A stretch of DNA of 36,295 nucleotides from Deltaproteobacteria bacterium. GTDB lineage: Bacteria > Desulfobacterota > Binatia > HRBIN30 > CADEER01. The stretch spans positions 1-36,295 of the forward strand of contig JAJCZJ010000045.1 of NCBI GenBank assembly GCA_029262455.1. Reading direction: 5' to 3'. Shown here piece by piece: positions 1 through 8,685 of this stretch. The translations under genes were made by a program, and so were the position numbers. Each line of letters begins with the position of its first letter. Position 1 is the first letter of the stretch. The notes below the pieces were generated by a model that searched no databases, was not told the origin of the DNA, and saw only the letters and a list, made by a program, of their open reading frames with translations.

Positions 1-1827
1 TACCCCCTCTACGTCTACCCAACGGCACTGTGGACGGGCCTCTTCGGGCTCGACGAGTTCACAACGCGTCTGCAAGCAGCTCTCTACGGTATCGCCACAA
101 TCCCGGTCGCATTCCTAGTCGCGCGCCAACTTGCTGGCAACGCCGCAGGAGTCGCAGCCGCGGCATGCCTAGCGGTCATCCCGTGGCACCACCATTTTAG
201 CCGCGTCGCATTCTCGCTCATCGGTCTCCCATTCTGGTTCGGCCTCGGATTGTATTTTCTCCTCCGTTGCCTTTCGCCGACGGGACAGCGCCGAGACTGG
301 ATCCTGGCCGGTGTATTTCTCGCGCTCACGCCGTATTCCTACACCCCTGCCCAGGTCATGCTTCCGCCATTCCTGGCGATCGTGTTCCTCCTCCACATCG
401 ATATCGTCTGGAAGAACCGCTTATCGGCATTGTTCGGCCTGTTGGCCTTCGCAATCGTGGTCGGTCCGTTCGTTCACTTCTTCTGGACCACCCTCGATCA
501 GCAGACAAAGTACGCGTCAATGATCTCGGTCTTCACCGACAACCGGACCACCGAAGAGTCTCTCCAGTTGGCGGGCAACAACTGGCTTCAATACTACTCA
601 GAGGCGTTTCTGTTTACCCACGGCGACCCGGTCCTGCGGCACAGTGCCAGAGGGTTCGGAATGCTGTACGAGGCGATGGCCCCTTGGATAGGGCTCGGCC
701 TCGTCGGCAGCCTGCTGACATGGAATCGCCGCCCCAAGATCATCTTAATCTGGCTGCTTCTATATCCCGTTGCCGCCGCTCTGGTTCGCGAGACCCCGGC
801 GGCAACGCGGTCGATTACGGGCGCTTTGCTGTTCCCGATCAGCGCCGGGCTCGGCGTTGGCTATGCATATCACGGCCTACGTCGACTCCTCGGGACAAAC
901 GCGGCCGGGATCGCTGTAACAGTCGCATGCGCGGCAACGCTACAAGTCATGGCACCAAACACGCTCCGCTACTTCGAGCACTACTTCAAAGAGTATCCCA
1001 AATACACCGCCTTCGGGTTGTACGGCTTCCAGCACGGTTGGCGAGAAATGTTCGCATATCTGGAACAAAATCGATCCAGGGTAGAGGCAATACGGATCTC
1101 GCTGACAGACGTAAACCAGCCGTACATCTTTCGGTTGTTCTACTTGAACCGCACGCCGGAAGAGATCCGCCAATGGGGAACCCCGCAACAGGACTACAAG
1201 TTTGTACAAGTGAAAGAGATCGACCGATGGTACAGACCCGACCAGCAACTGCTGTTCGCGGTACATCAGCTCGATCTCTACATGTTCGATACTTGGGACG
1301 AACGGCACGACATTATCGCCCCAGGGGACCATCTCTCTTTCGCGATCCTTCGAAACCCGGTCCCAAAAACTTTCTTCGATAAATGGCGCGTCACAAAGCC
1401 ATTCCCCAACCCGCAAAACGCCAATCGAACCCAGGAGTACATCGATCCACTGAGCGCCAGTAGCGGCGCAGCGGAGGATCCATCAGCCGAGTGGGCGGAC
1501 GTGCCGTCACCCAACGGCAACATCAACTTGAATCTTTTTCAGGGCCAACGTCTGGATCCACCGGTGCGCAACGCCGAATTCCAGATCGCCTACCTGCGCA
1601 AAACGATCACCCAAGAGGAAGCCCGCGAGGGAGTGCTAGAAATCTACGGATCGAGCGACGAGGTCGTTGTCTGGGTCAACGGCAATCGCCTCGTACAAGA
1701 TCGCACGGTCGCAATGCCCAACAAAGCCCTCGAACTCCCGGTACAACTAGAAACCGGCGCCAATACCATCCTCATCAAGTCCATTGAGACCGTCGGCGGG
1801 TGGTGGGTTGCGGCCCGGATCCGCTAG
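1..1827 (+). CDS. GT39-like polytopic glycosyltransferase with C-terminal beta-sandwich domain (5' truncated by window)
   Basis: The frame is open from the first base, so this is the last 608 residues of a longer protein. It resembles GT39 (ArnT/PMT-like) enzymes, which use polyprenyl-phosphate sugars as donors on the outer face of the inner membrane. The first ~350 residues alternate hydrophobic helices with short loops and include the PWHHHFSR segment, which matches PWHVHFSR in the second half of the protein at 11608-15777. The rest of the core also aligns by eye with that half, so the two are paralogues. The catalytic acidic loop near the N terminus lies outside the window. The last ~110 residues form a soluble beta-rich domain with a VVVWVNGNR motif, like the galactose-binding-fold domains attached to carbohydrate enzymes. 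The stop lies 16 bp from the convergent stop at 1844. Sugar and acceptor cannot be told from sequence. Confidence 0.85.
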   Translation, partial: YPLYVYPTALWTGLFGLDEFTTRLQAALYGIATIPVAFLVARQLAGNAAGVAAAACLAVIPWHHHFSRVAFSLIGLPFWFGLGLYFLLRCLSPTGQRRDWILAGVFLALTPYSYTPAQVMLPPFLAIVFLLHIDIVWKNRLSALFGLLAFAIVVGPFVHFFWTTLDQQTKYASMISVFTDNRTTEESLQLAGNNWLQYYSEAFLFTHGDPVLRHSARGFGMLYEAMAPWIGLGLVGSLLTWNRRPKIILIWLLLYPVAAALVRETPAATRSITGALLFPISAGLGVGYAYHGLRRLLGTNAAGIAVTVACAATLQVMAPNTLRYFEHYFKEYPKYTAFGLYGFQHGWREMFAYLEQNRSRVEAIRISLTDVNQPYIFRLFYLNRTPEEIRQWGTPQQDYKFVQVKEIDRWYRPDQQLLFAVHQLDLYMFDTWDERHDIIAPGDHLSFAILRNPVPKTFFDKWRVTKPFPNPQNANRTQEYIDPLSASSGAAEDPSAEWADVPSPNGNINLNLFQGQRLDPPVRNAEFQIAYLRKTITQEEAREGVLEIYGSSDEVVVWVNGNRLVQDRTVAMPNKALELPVQLETGANTILIKSIETVGGWWVAARIR

Positions 1828-1843
1828 CAGCTGTTGTCGCTTC

Positions 1844-2992
1844 TCACTTGATAATGAGGTCGAAAATCTTGCCGGGCGTGCCGGTGTACGCATCAGTGTA
1901 ATGCGACCCGACCTCAATCTGGCTCGCATCACCCAAGATCAGCTCTCCTCCGTTGGGGCGCTGATCCACAACTTGCCCGTCAATTTCGAGCACGAGTTGA
2001 TCGGTGTCCCAAGAGGCTCTCACTTGGTGGCGCTCGCCAGCAACCCAGTCGCCGATCTTGTAACGGAGATTCCTCTCGACGCCACTGTTGTCAAAGGACA
2101 TGAAGCGAATGTAATCGTTTTCCTTCACGATGCGCATCCTGTTGTTCCACTGATTGGTCTCGCCCACCACGAATAGAGAGTGGCTGGTGCGGTCGGCGCC
2201 ATTCCAATCCGGTTCGATCACGAAGTCGACCGACCCCTGAACCGGATTGATGTTGCCGAGTGCAGGATACTTCAACTGAGAATCGTCACCGACCTCGACA
2301 CCGCCTTCCTCTTCGAGGAAATCGACGTTCTGCACATTGAAGGGATCCTCACCCCGCCCACGATCCACTTTGTCGGTTAGAACCTCCGGGGCAAACGGGT
2401 CGAATAACGTGCCGTCCTTCTCGGCCTCACCGGCCAGATCAGCCACAACCTCACCTGCGTCGCCAAGGCCGCCGCCATCAGCTGGCTTGCGACCTCGCGA
2501 CCGCAGGGCGGTCAAGCGATCGGCGCGGGCGCCGTTTCGCTCGGTCGTCAACTTCTCTGACGCAGATGGCCGGTTGCTCAGAGAACCATCTCCAGAGCTC
2601 CTGCGGCTGGTCTCGGAACGACGCCCCTCCGCCCGCCACCCTCCCGACTTGGCTCGACGGGACCCTGAGGCCACCATCCCCGCCGAACCGGAGCGGCTGC
2701 CCCGACGTTCGCTCGTGCCCGATCTCCGCGCAGTGGCCGAACGGCCGAAGCGATTGTCGGCATCCGACTCACGCGCGGCGGCCGCACCCCCGCTGCCGCG
2801 GCTATCGCGACCCGCCACGCCGCCGCTCGGATCGCGTTCCGCAACCCGCCGACGCCCATCACGATCGCGACCAACGTACCGATACTCGTCAGTAGGCCAG
2901 GGTTCATCTGCACCGCCACTAAACCAGCGCATCCCGACAAGGCCAGCGGCAGCAAGAAAAAACGCCGCACAAACAATAACCGCTCGACTCAT
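1844..2992 (-). CDS. Membrane-anchored protein with Arg/Ser/Gly-rich stalk and C-terminal LamG/concanavalin-like domain
   Basis: The 382-residue protein starts with an uncleaved-looking hydrophobic anchor (about residues 4-22). A long low-complexity Arg/Ser/Gly/Ala region follows (about 40-190), then an acidic linker. The C-terminal ~155 residues form a beta-rich domain resembling LamG/concanavalin A-like sugar-binding folds. This domain is more than half identical by eye to the C-terminus of the large GT39-like protein at 3311-6460; both contain WNNRM, GDWVAGERHQV and RPNGG. The shared module suggests that both proteins recognise the same glycan or envelope ligand. The gene is followed head-to-tail by the 3' end of the GT39-like gene at 1-1827. 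The stalk has unusual composition and the antisense strand is also open there, so the middle is less secure than the C-terminus. No enzymatic motif was seen. Confidence 0.7.
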   Translation of the reverse strand: MSRAVIVCAAFFLAAAGLVGMRWFSGGADEPWPTDEYRYVGRDRDGRRRVAERDPSGGVAGRDSRGSGGAAAARESDADNRFGRSATARRSGTSERRGSRSGSAGMVASGSRRAKSGGWRAEGRRSETSRRSSGDGSLSNRPSASEKLTTERNGARADRLTALRSRGRKPADGGGLGDAGEVVADLAGEAEKDGTLFDPFAPEVLTDKVDRGRGEDPFNVQNVDFLEEEGGVEVGDDSQLKYPALGNINPVQGSVDFVIEPDWNGADRTSHSLFVVGETNQWNNRMRIVKENDYIRFMSFDNSGVERNLRYKIGDWVAGERHQVRASWDTDQLVLEIDGQVVDQRPNGGELILGDASQIEVGSHYTDAYTGTPGKIFDLIIK

Positions 2993-3310
2993 ATCCGGAA
3001 ATTATCCGCGCGCACCGCGACTTCGTCAACCACTAGTGTCCCGGACCATTCGTTCGTTGCAATCGCCGTAGAGAATCGACCCTTGTGCCAATGCGCGACG
3101 ACGAAGACATATCAGGCGTATTTCGAGGCGGAGTAACGCCGCCAGGTGCGTCGCGGGCCGACGGGATTTGTGGCGAAGGAGCGGTTCAGGGCACTCAGCA
3201 TCCAGGCCCCGCCGGTGAGCAACCCAGCGCAAGTCTCCAGATCGGCTGAGCCGTCTCAACATGCTGGAGTGCGCGGAACCACCCCTAGCCTATCGATCCC
3301 ATCACAGCAC
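2993..3310. other. Intergenic stretch without a convincing gene
   Basis: These 318 bases separate the LamG-like anchored protein from the upstream 3' end of the GT39-like gene, both on the minus strand. A 78-codon open frame on the minus strand (3026-3262) is Arg-rich, has no recognisable domain and no ribosome binding site, so I do not call it. The promoter of the 1844-2992 gene should lie here, but I see no clear -35/-10 pair. Confidence 0.5.
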
Positions 3311-6300
3311 TCAACCACCATCAGCCTCGAACATCCGGTCTTCGATCGTGAACTCGAACAACCTGCCCGCCGCCCCGCCGTGTTTATCAGTGTACCGCGA
3401 TCCGACCTCGATTCGGCTGTTGCCGTTTAGCACGATCTTGCCGCCGTTGGGGCGTTCATCGACTAACTCCCCATCGATGTAGAGCGCCAGCCGATCGCTG
3501 CTCCATGCAGCCTGGACTTGATGGCGTTCGCCAGCCACCCAGTCTCCGATCCTACCCCCGAGGCCCCTCTCCGCACCAACGTCGTCAAACAACATGAGGC
3601 GGAGATGCTCCCCCTGTTTCACGAGCCACATTCTGTTGTTCCAAACATTACGTTCGCCAACCACGAAGAACGAGTGGCTCGTCTCATCCGAACCATCCCA
3701 ATCCGGCTCGATCACAAAGCTAACCGTCCCTTGCCCCGGGTTGATGTTCCCGATCGCAAAAAACTCTAACCGCGCATCCACTCCGACCTCGACACCGCCA
3801 TCGTCTCGGAGGAAGGTCACGTTCTCCGCAGTCATCGGGGTCTCGCGCCTGCGCTGAACCTGTCCGCGGCGCAGCTCAGAACTAAAAGGCGCGAACAACA
3901 CATGGCCAGTCCCCTCCGGACCACCTTGATCTGCGACTAAACCACTGTCCGCATCCGTAAGCACAGGCCTCTGGCCATCTCCGCCGGACCGCGCTGCAGA
4001 AGCAGCCTCGTTCTCGGGCTCTTCTTTGCAGCCTTCCAGCGGCACAGCAATTCGATAGAACGGCACCAGCTCTTGCTTGCCGGCGGAATCCGGGCCTTTC
4101 CATAAAAGGCGGGATTCGATACCGCCCGACGTCGCTTTCAGGTCGGCCATCGCGCTCAACTGATGAACTCCGGGTTTGAGCGAGACTATTGCCTTGCGGC
4201 CGCCGTACGTTCGACCGTCAACCGTGATCTGCGCTGTCCCCGCATAGACCTTGAGGTGAAACTCGTATCGACCGCCCTTCCGGATTCGGATATCCGCGTT
4301 GTACTCGACCCGAATACGCTCGGCGCCAATTCCCCGGTGCACCCAGAGATAAGCTTCCGTCGCCCAGGTACTCAACCCCACCATCGGCTCGACTCTTTTC
4401 AGCCGCTTGACGACCTTCCCCGCCTTGTCCGTGTAAACGTACTCAACGGATACTCCGCGACAGTCGAGGTTCTCCAACACCTGCGTCAAATTTTCTGGGA
4501 TGCCGTCAAGATGAGCGTAGGCGAGATGGGCTCCCCGGAACGGTTCTTCTTCGAAAGTCATCGACAGCGAAGGAAAGGAATACTCGAGAAACTTCTGCGT
4601 GTCGGCCGTATCCGGCCCCGTGAAAACGACGAGCGTGGTCGGTCGATCCTCGTGCCACTTTCGGAGAGCTGTCCCGATATCCCACTCGAGTGCCCCAGGG
4701 ATCTTCCGACCGCGCAACCAGGAGGCATCGCTGCCGGCTAGCGCGTTGTTGTTGCGGTTGCCCGCGCCAATGACCTGGTCCCCTGGAGGTACCGATCTCC
4801 CCAGCCAGCCGCTCACCAGAGCAAGGTCGCTGTGCACCGCTTTCTTGACCTGCGGTGAACTCCAGTAAGAACGCAGGAATGTTAGATTCGAATAGGTTGC
4901 CCACCCGAAACCGGCCAATAAGACGGCGACTCCGAAGACTAGACCAAAGCGTCCCCAGGCGCGGCCCAACACCCGAAGAACGCTGGCACCGGCGATTCCG
5001 ACGAAAAAGTAAACGTACGGAATCGTGACCGACATTCGCAGCACATTAAAGTCGGAAGTGATCACCATGGCGCCGATCATCGTCAACACGAAGCCGGCAG
5101 CGAAGAGCCCGAAAATCGGGACATGGGGATTCGCCAAACAGAATGCGAAGCCGACCAATGCGAGTACCGCCGACACCTGATCCACCAAGGGTCTGTAACC
5201 AAGATTGCGCGCCGGAGAACGATCGCCCTGAAAGTAGAGGAGCCCGATCGTGTTGTAGGAACGGTTGATCCGCAGATCGAGTACCTGCCGCCAGCCGTGC
5301 GACTCGTTGTAGTACGACTTTACCGCGCGGGCCCTGTTCAATCCGTTTAAATACTCGTCCATGACACGCCCCTTGAGGCGCGTTCCAAACAGGGGGAGCG
5401 ACATGCATGCGATCAACGCGACCATCAGCACAGGACGCCCCAGGCGAAGCATCCAACCCGCATCCTTGTCCCGGAGAGAATAGAATGCTCCGCCGGCTAG
5501 TGCGAACACCGCGATTGGCCTGTAGGCGATGTACTCCCAAAGAATGTAGCCACAAAGCATCCCCATCGCCGCAAAAGCCGAGGGACGCCCGCGTCGTGCG
5601 GGACCCATCAAGAGCAAATAGACGAGTCCGACCGTCAACACGTTGGGGTTGAATCCGGTCCTCGACACGATGGCATCCCAAGAGGAAACCGCCATGAACG
5701 CTGATCCGACAATCGCCGCGACCCAGCCCGCCGACCATCGAATCCACAGAAACACAGCGCCGACTGTCAACGTCCCGACGACGGCGTAACCAGCCCGCAT
5801 CGATGCCAGATTCGCGCTGCCAAACTTGATCGAAAGCGCCGACACCCAAGCGTGTCCGATGAACTCCCAACGCCGGCGACTCCCTTCGAGAAAATCATTC
5901 CCCCACTTCCCAAACTGAAGGTCCTCAATTTGGGTGATGCCGTGCGGCCCCGGAAACGTCGTGATGTTCGCCAAGCGCACCGCTCCCGCAACGATCAACA
6001 CGACAGCCATCGCCAAGAGGATCCTCGGAAGAAGTGACAACCCGGAAGCCTCGTCCCAATAGCCGCTCGCGGCATCCAACCCGATCGCCAGCAACACCGT
6101 ACCCGAGAGCCACCCCAGCCAGGCCCGATCAAACGCGCCGTTCCAGTCCAAATAGAGCTCGCGCGTCGCCCAGACCCAAAGAGCAGCACCGGCCAACGCA
6201 ACAAGAGCGCCGGTTAAGCGACGGCCGGTGCCGACCGGGCGCACGACCTTGCGCGGCTTCGGGGTATCGATGCCAAGTCCGATTTGCCAAGCCAAGGCAG

Positions 6301-6460
6301 ACACGAATGCGGCAAACAGCCACCACCATTGACGCGCCTGCGGATCGGCGGAGACCGGAAACGGATAGAGGGCAGCCGCGGCGCAACCAGCAGTCACGAA
6401 GACTCCCAAAACGCGCAGATGATCGGTCGCTCTCAAGCGAGCAGGTGAGGTTTCCGACAT
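3311..6460 (-). CDS. GT39-like polytopic glycosyltransferase with PA14-like and LamG-like C-terminal domains
   Basis: This 1049-residue protein has roughly a dozen predicted membrane helices in residues 15-540. An extracytoplasmic loop carries an acidic pair (E179-D180, in QIEDLQFG) at the position where GT39/PMT enzymes hold their catalytic Asp/Glu. A soluble region follows, then a PA14-like segment (about 695-790, with ITVDGRTYGG) and a LamG-like domain (about 880-1045). The LamG-like domain is duplicated in the neighbouring protein at 1844-2992. The start is supported by GGAGC five bases upstream of the ATG. The gene lies downstream of the DUF2304 gene on the same strand with a 122-bp gap, so it may be co-transcribed with the GT2-DUF2304 pair, which could supply its lipid-linked sugar. 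The length is about twice that of a plain GT39 because of the C-terminal modules. Substrates are unknown. Confidence 0.85.
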   Translation of the reverse strand: MSETSPARLRATDHLRVLGVFVTAGCAAAALYPFPVSADPQARQWWWLFAAFVSALAWQIGLGIDTPKPRKVVRPVGTGRRLTGALVALAGAALWVWATRELYLDWNGAFDRAWLGWLSGTVLLAIGLDAASGYWDEASGLSLLPRILLAMAVVLIVAGAVRLANITTFPGPHGITQIEDLQFGKWGNDFLEGSRRRWEFIGHAWVSALSIKFGSANLASMRAGYAVVGTLTVGAVFLWIRWSAGWVAAIVGSAFMAVSSWDAIVSRTGFNPNVLTVGLVYLLLMGPARRGRPSAFAAMGMLCGYILWEYIAYRPIAVFALAGGAFYSLRDKDAGWMLRLGRPVLMVALIACMSLPLFGTRLKGRVMDEYLNGLNRARAVKSYYNESHGWRQVLDLRINRSYNTIGLLYFQGDRSPARNLGYRPLVDQVSAVLALVGFAFCLANPHVPIFGLFAAGFVLTMIGAMVITSDFNVLRMSVTIPYVYFFVGIAGASVLRVLGRAWGRFGLVFGVAVLLAGFGWATYSNLTFLRSYWSSPQVKKAVHSDLALVSGWLGRSVPPGDQVIGAGNRNNNALAGSDASWLRGRKIPGALEWDIGTALRKWHEDRPTTLVVFTGPDTADTQKFLEYSFPSLSMTFEEEPFRGAHLAYAHLDGIPENLTQVLENLDCRGVSVEYVYTDKAGKVVKRLKRVEPMVGLSTWATEAYLWVHRGIGAERIRVEYNADIRIRKGGRYEFHLKVYAGTAQITVDGRTYGGRKAIVSLKPGVHQLSAMADLKATSGGIESRLLWKGPDSAGKQELVPFYRIAVPLEGCKEEPENEAASAARSGGDGQRPVLTDADSGLVADQGGPEGTGHVLFAPFSSELRRGQVQRRRETPMTAENVTFLRDDGGVEVGVDARLEFFAIGNINPGQGTVSFVIEPDWDGSDETSHSFFVVGERNVWNNRMWLVKQGEHLRLMLFDDVGAERGLGGRIGDWVAGERHQVQAAWSSDRLALYIDGELVDERPNGGKIVLNGNSRIEVGSRYTDKHGGAAGRLFEFTIEDRMFEADGG

Positions 6461-6582
6461 CTTTAGCTCCGAACCGGCAAAAGCAAAAGACTATATCACT
6501 GTCCGGAAGACGGAACCACTACAGCAGCGGCACATTGGAATCTCCAACCTATCGCGAACATCAGCCAACAGGCTCCGCGGCA

Positions 6583-7005
6583 TCACTCCGAATAGGTATC
6601 ACGGGCCCCTGCCGCGGGGATCCGTTTGTCCAGCTCCGCCCGCAGAAGGGCAACTTCTTGCGCAAGATTCTTCTGCGCCACGACCATGCGAGAGAGGCGA
6701 ACCGCGTAGGCCAATGAGACCAAACCGAGAAAGGCCAATCCCAAGAAAAAAATGGTCGCACTCGGGGTCCACGCACCAATCGCCCGCGTCAGGATCCTCA
6801 GCAGGTCAAAGCTCAGGCTTAACAAAGCCAATCCCGCCGCGCCGAGCATCCATAGCGGTGTAAATTCCTCGCGCAGGCGCCGCGTTCGGACTAACCAAAG
6901 GATCAGGCAGACAACCGAAACACCGATCAATGCGGCCAGCGTTCGGGTCGCGGCAGATTCCGGCGCCGACAAGAATAACGCCCGCAATTGATCGATATCT
7001 GTCAT
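6583..7005 (-). CDS. DUF2304 family small membrane protein
   Basis: The 140-residue protein has three hydrophobic helices (about residues 22-40, 52-72 and 83-103). A cationic loop follows helix 1, and a coiled-coil-like C-terminal tail contains ALLRAELDKR. This is the usual DUF2304 layout. DUF2304 genes commonly sit beside DPM1-like GT2 genes and are thought to help dock or flip the polyprenyl-phosphate sugar; this role is inferred from context in the family. Here the ATG overlaps the stop of the upstream GT2 gene in an ATGA (7002-7005), which implies translational coupling and supports a joint function. Confidence 0.85.
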   Translation of the reverse strand: MTDIDQLRALFLSAPESAATRTLAALIGVSVVCLILWLVRTRRLREEFTPLWMLGAAGLALLSLSFDLLRILTRAIGAWTPSATIFFLGLAFLGLVSLAYAVRLSRMVVAQKNLAQEVALLRAELDKRIPAAGARDTYSE

Positions 7006-7739
7006 GTCACGACCCTGTTCTTACGACGCACCCCGGAGGCGACCCAAATCGCCAACAGCGTTCGATACACGTAGTAGATCGGCTTCCATCCAGAGTGCAG
7101 TGAAGACTCGCGCTCGCCTGCAAGCATGCGAACCGGTCGCTCGACGATTCGCATCCCCGATCGATGTGCGGTGAGCAACACGTCCACATCCGGGAAATCC
7201 ACGGGATAAAAGTCGGTCGCGTAGAGATCGAGAACACTTCGATTCATCGCTTGAAACCCAGAAGTAGGATCGGTGGTAAGCAACCCCGACCAACTCGCGA
7301 TCATCCGGAAGAACTCGCTCCCAAGCTTCTTGAGGGGCTCCATGTCATAGGTCCCAGGTTCGAGAAAACGCGAACCCAACACAAGGTCGGCCTCCCCCGC
7401 ACGTACAGGCTCGATTAGCTTCCCGACTTCGCTGGCCAGGTGTTGCCCGTCGGCATCCATCTGAACCAAGTACGAATACCCCTCGACGATCGCGAATTTG
7501 TACCCAGTCTGGAGGGCACTGCCATAGCCGAGATTGATCGGATGCTGCACCACATAGGACCCCGCACGACGAGCGACCGCGGCAGTGTCGTCGGCAGAAC
7601 CATCGTCGATCACAACGACATCGACGCCTAGATCGGCCTCCCAAAGTTGCTGCAAGACCGCCCCGATGCGCGAAGCTTCATTGTAGGCGGGGATCACAAC
7701 GACCCCCTTCCCCTCTAGCCTGGGGCCTTCAGAGGACAT
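7002..7739 (-). CDS. GT2 glycosyltransferase, DPM1-like polyprenyl-phosphate sugar synthase
   Basis: The 245-residue GT-A fold protein has VVVIPAYNEASRIG at residues 13-26, VVIDDGSADDT at about 41-51, and the metal-binding motif DADGQH at about 95-100. A GSRFLEPG segment and a conserved TSGFQAMN segment follow, both typical of dolichol-phosphate-mannose-synthase-like enzymes. The reaction expected from the family is transfer of a sugar from a nucleotide donor to polyprenyl phosphate at the cytoplasmic face. It lacks C-terminal membrane helices, which fits the separate membrane partner (DUF2304) encoded by the overlapping downstream gene. The product would be a donor for the GT39-like proteins around it. 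The specific sugar cannot be read from the sequence. Confidence 0.88.
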   Translation of the reverse strand: MSSEGPRLEGKGVVVIPAYNEASRIGAVLQQLWEADLGVDVVVIDDGSADDTAAVARRAGSYVVQHPINLGYGSALQTGYKFAIVEGYSYLVQMDADGQHLASEVGKLIEPVRAGEADLVLGSRFLEPGTYDMEPLKKLGSEFFRMIASWSGLLTTDPTSGFQAMNRSVLDLYATDFYPVDFPDVDVLLTAHRSGMRIVERPVRMLAGERESSLHSGWKPIYYVYRTLLAIWVASGVRRKNRVVT

Positions 7740-7875
7740 GAGACAGAACCAATGTACACGCGAAGGTCATAGAACATCGAAAAAGATGCGGCTGTGCCCG
7801 ACAACTCAGATCGGCGTTGTTAGATTGCCAATCAGAATCGCCGAATCCATGAACAATCCGAGCTACTTCAGTCAT

Positions 7876-8616
7876 TCACGCATCCGGCGATCGCCAAGCA
7901 ACTGTCACGTAGTGGTTGGCGAAACCATGCCGAAGCGTACTAACGATTCGCTTCACCAAACTGCCCGGATGGCGAAGATAGTAAGCCGGCAAGTTTGGAC
8001 GAACGTTCTTAAAGCGCGAATCTTGCTGGGTGATCGCTGAGCGCAATGCAAAAGGTTGGACCTGCGGCAGTGATGCCAATTCCTGCAACCCGTGATCTGC
8101 GACCAATCCGTCCAACTTCGCACGCGTGAAGTCGTGCAAGTGGTGCGGGTTCGCATCGACGGACGGCGTTGTCGGGACTGAGGAAACAAAGATCCCACCA
8201 GGACGTAAAAACCGTAGAACATTGTCCACGAAGCCCTTGGGGTTCGGTAAATGCTCAATAGTCTCCAGCGAGACAATATTGTCGAACATCTCGTTCGTTT
8301 CGAACGTCATTGCGTCGGCCTCGATGAACGCCACTCGGTCGTCGGCGTAGCGCTCGCCAGCGTAGCGAACCGCTTCCGCAGAGACGTCGACACCAACGAC
8401 GCGCAAATCGTCCGGTCGCAAGTCACCCAACAAGCGCGAGCCGTACCCCACCCCACACGCAATATCGAGGAGAGCGCCAGAGTTGCAGTGCTCGGCTGCG
8501 AAACGATAGCGCTCAAGATGAAGCTCCAGCGTCGCACGCGCCAGCTCGTCGCTAGTCAACTCATCCGGAACCAAGCGTTCCAGAGTGTCAGGATCGAACG
8601 AAACCGAAGTCAACAC
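7876..8616 (-). CDS. Class I SAM-dependent methyltransferase
   Basis: The 246-residue protein has a Rossmann-type methyltransferase core. Motif I is LLDIACGVGYGSRLL (about residues 49-63), the acidic end of strand 2 is VVGVDVSAEAV, motif III contains FIEADAMTF, and LETIEHLPNPKGFVDNVLRFLRPGG is typical of the Methyltransf_11/UbiE-like superfamily. The position in a glycosylation cluster suggests that it methylates a sugar, a lipid-linked intermediate or a surface glycan, but this is inference. A strong GGAGGG site abuts the annotated ATG with no spacer, so translation may begin a few codons later. The gap to the downstream GT2 is 136 bp, on the same strand. Confidence 0.85.
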   Translation of the reverse strand: MLTSVSFDPDTLERLVPDELTSDELARATLELHLERYRFAAEHCNSGALLDIACGVGYGSRLLGDLRPDDLRVVGVDVSAEAVRYAGERYADDRVAFIEADAMTFETNEMFDNIVSLETIEHLPNPKGFVDNVLRFLRPGGIFVSSVPTTPSVDANPHHLHDFTRAKLDGLVADHGLQELASLPQVQPFALRSAITQQDSRFKNVRPNLPAYYLRHPGSLVKRIVSTLRHGFANHYVTVAWRSPDA

Positions 8617-8685
8617 ATCCCTCCATCACAACAACCGTCCCCAAGGCCACAATATTCCGCTCTCAGCCCAACGATGCAAGAGACG

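Noticed and set aside
267-1382. Long plus-strand open frame in another phase inside the first GT39-like gene
   Set aside because: It is Arg/Pro-rich with no domain; the in-phase protein has clear membrane helices and homology to another gene in the window.
2337-3071. 244-codon plus-strand frame antisense to the LamG-like anchored protein
   Set aside because: It has low-complexity Arg/Pro/Ser composition and no domain, while the opposite strand encodes a recognisable LamG-like domain.
3026-3262. 78-codon minus-strand frame as a possible transposase remnant
   Set aside because: It has no DDE motif, helix-turn-helix, flanking inverted repeats or ribosome binding site that I can find.
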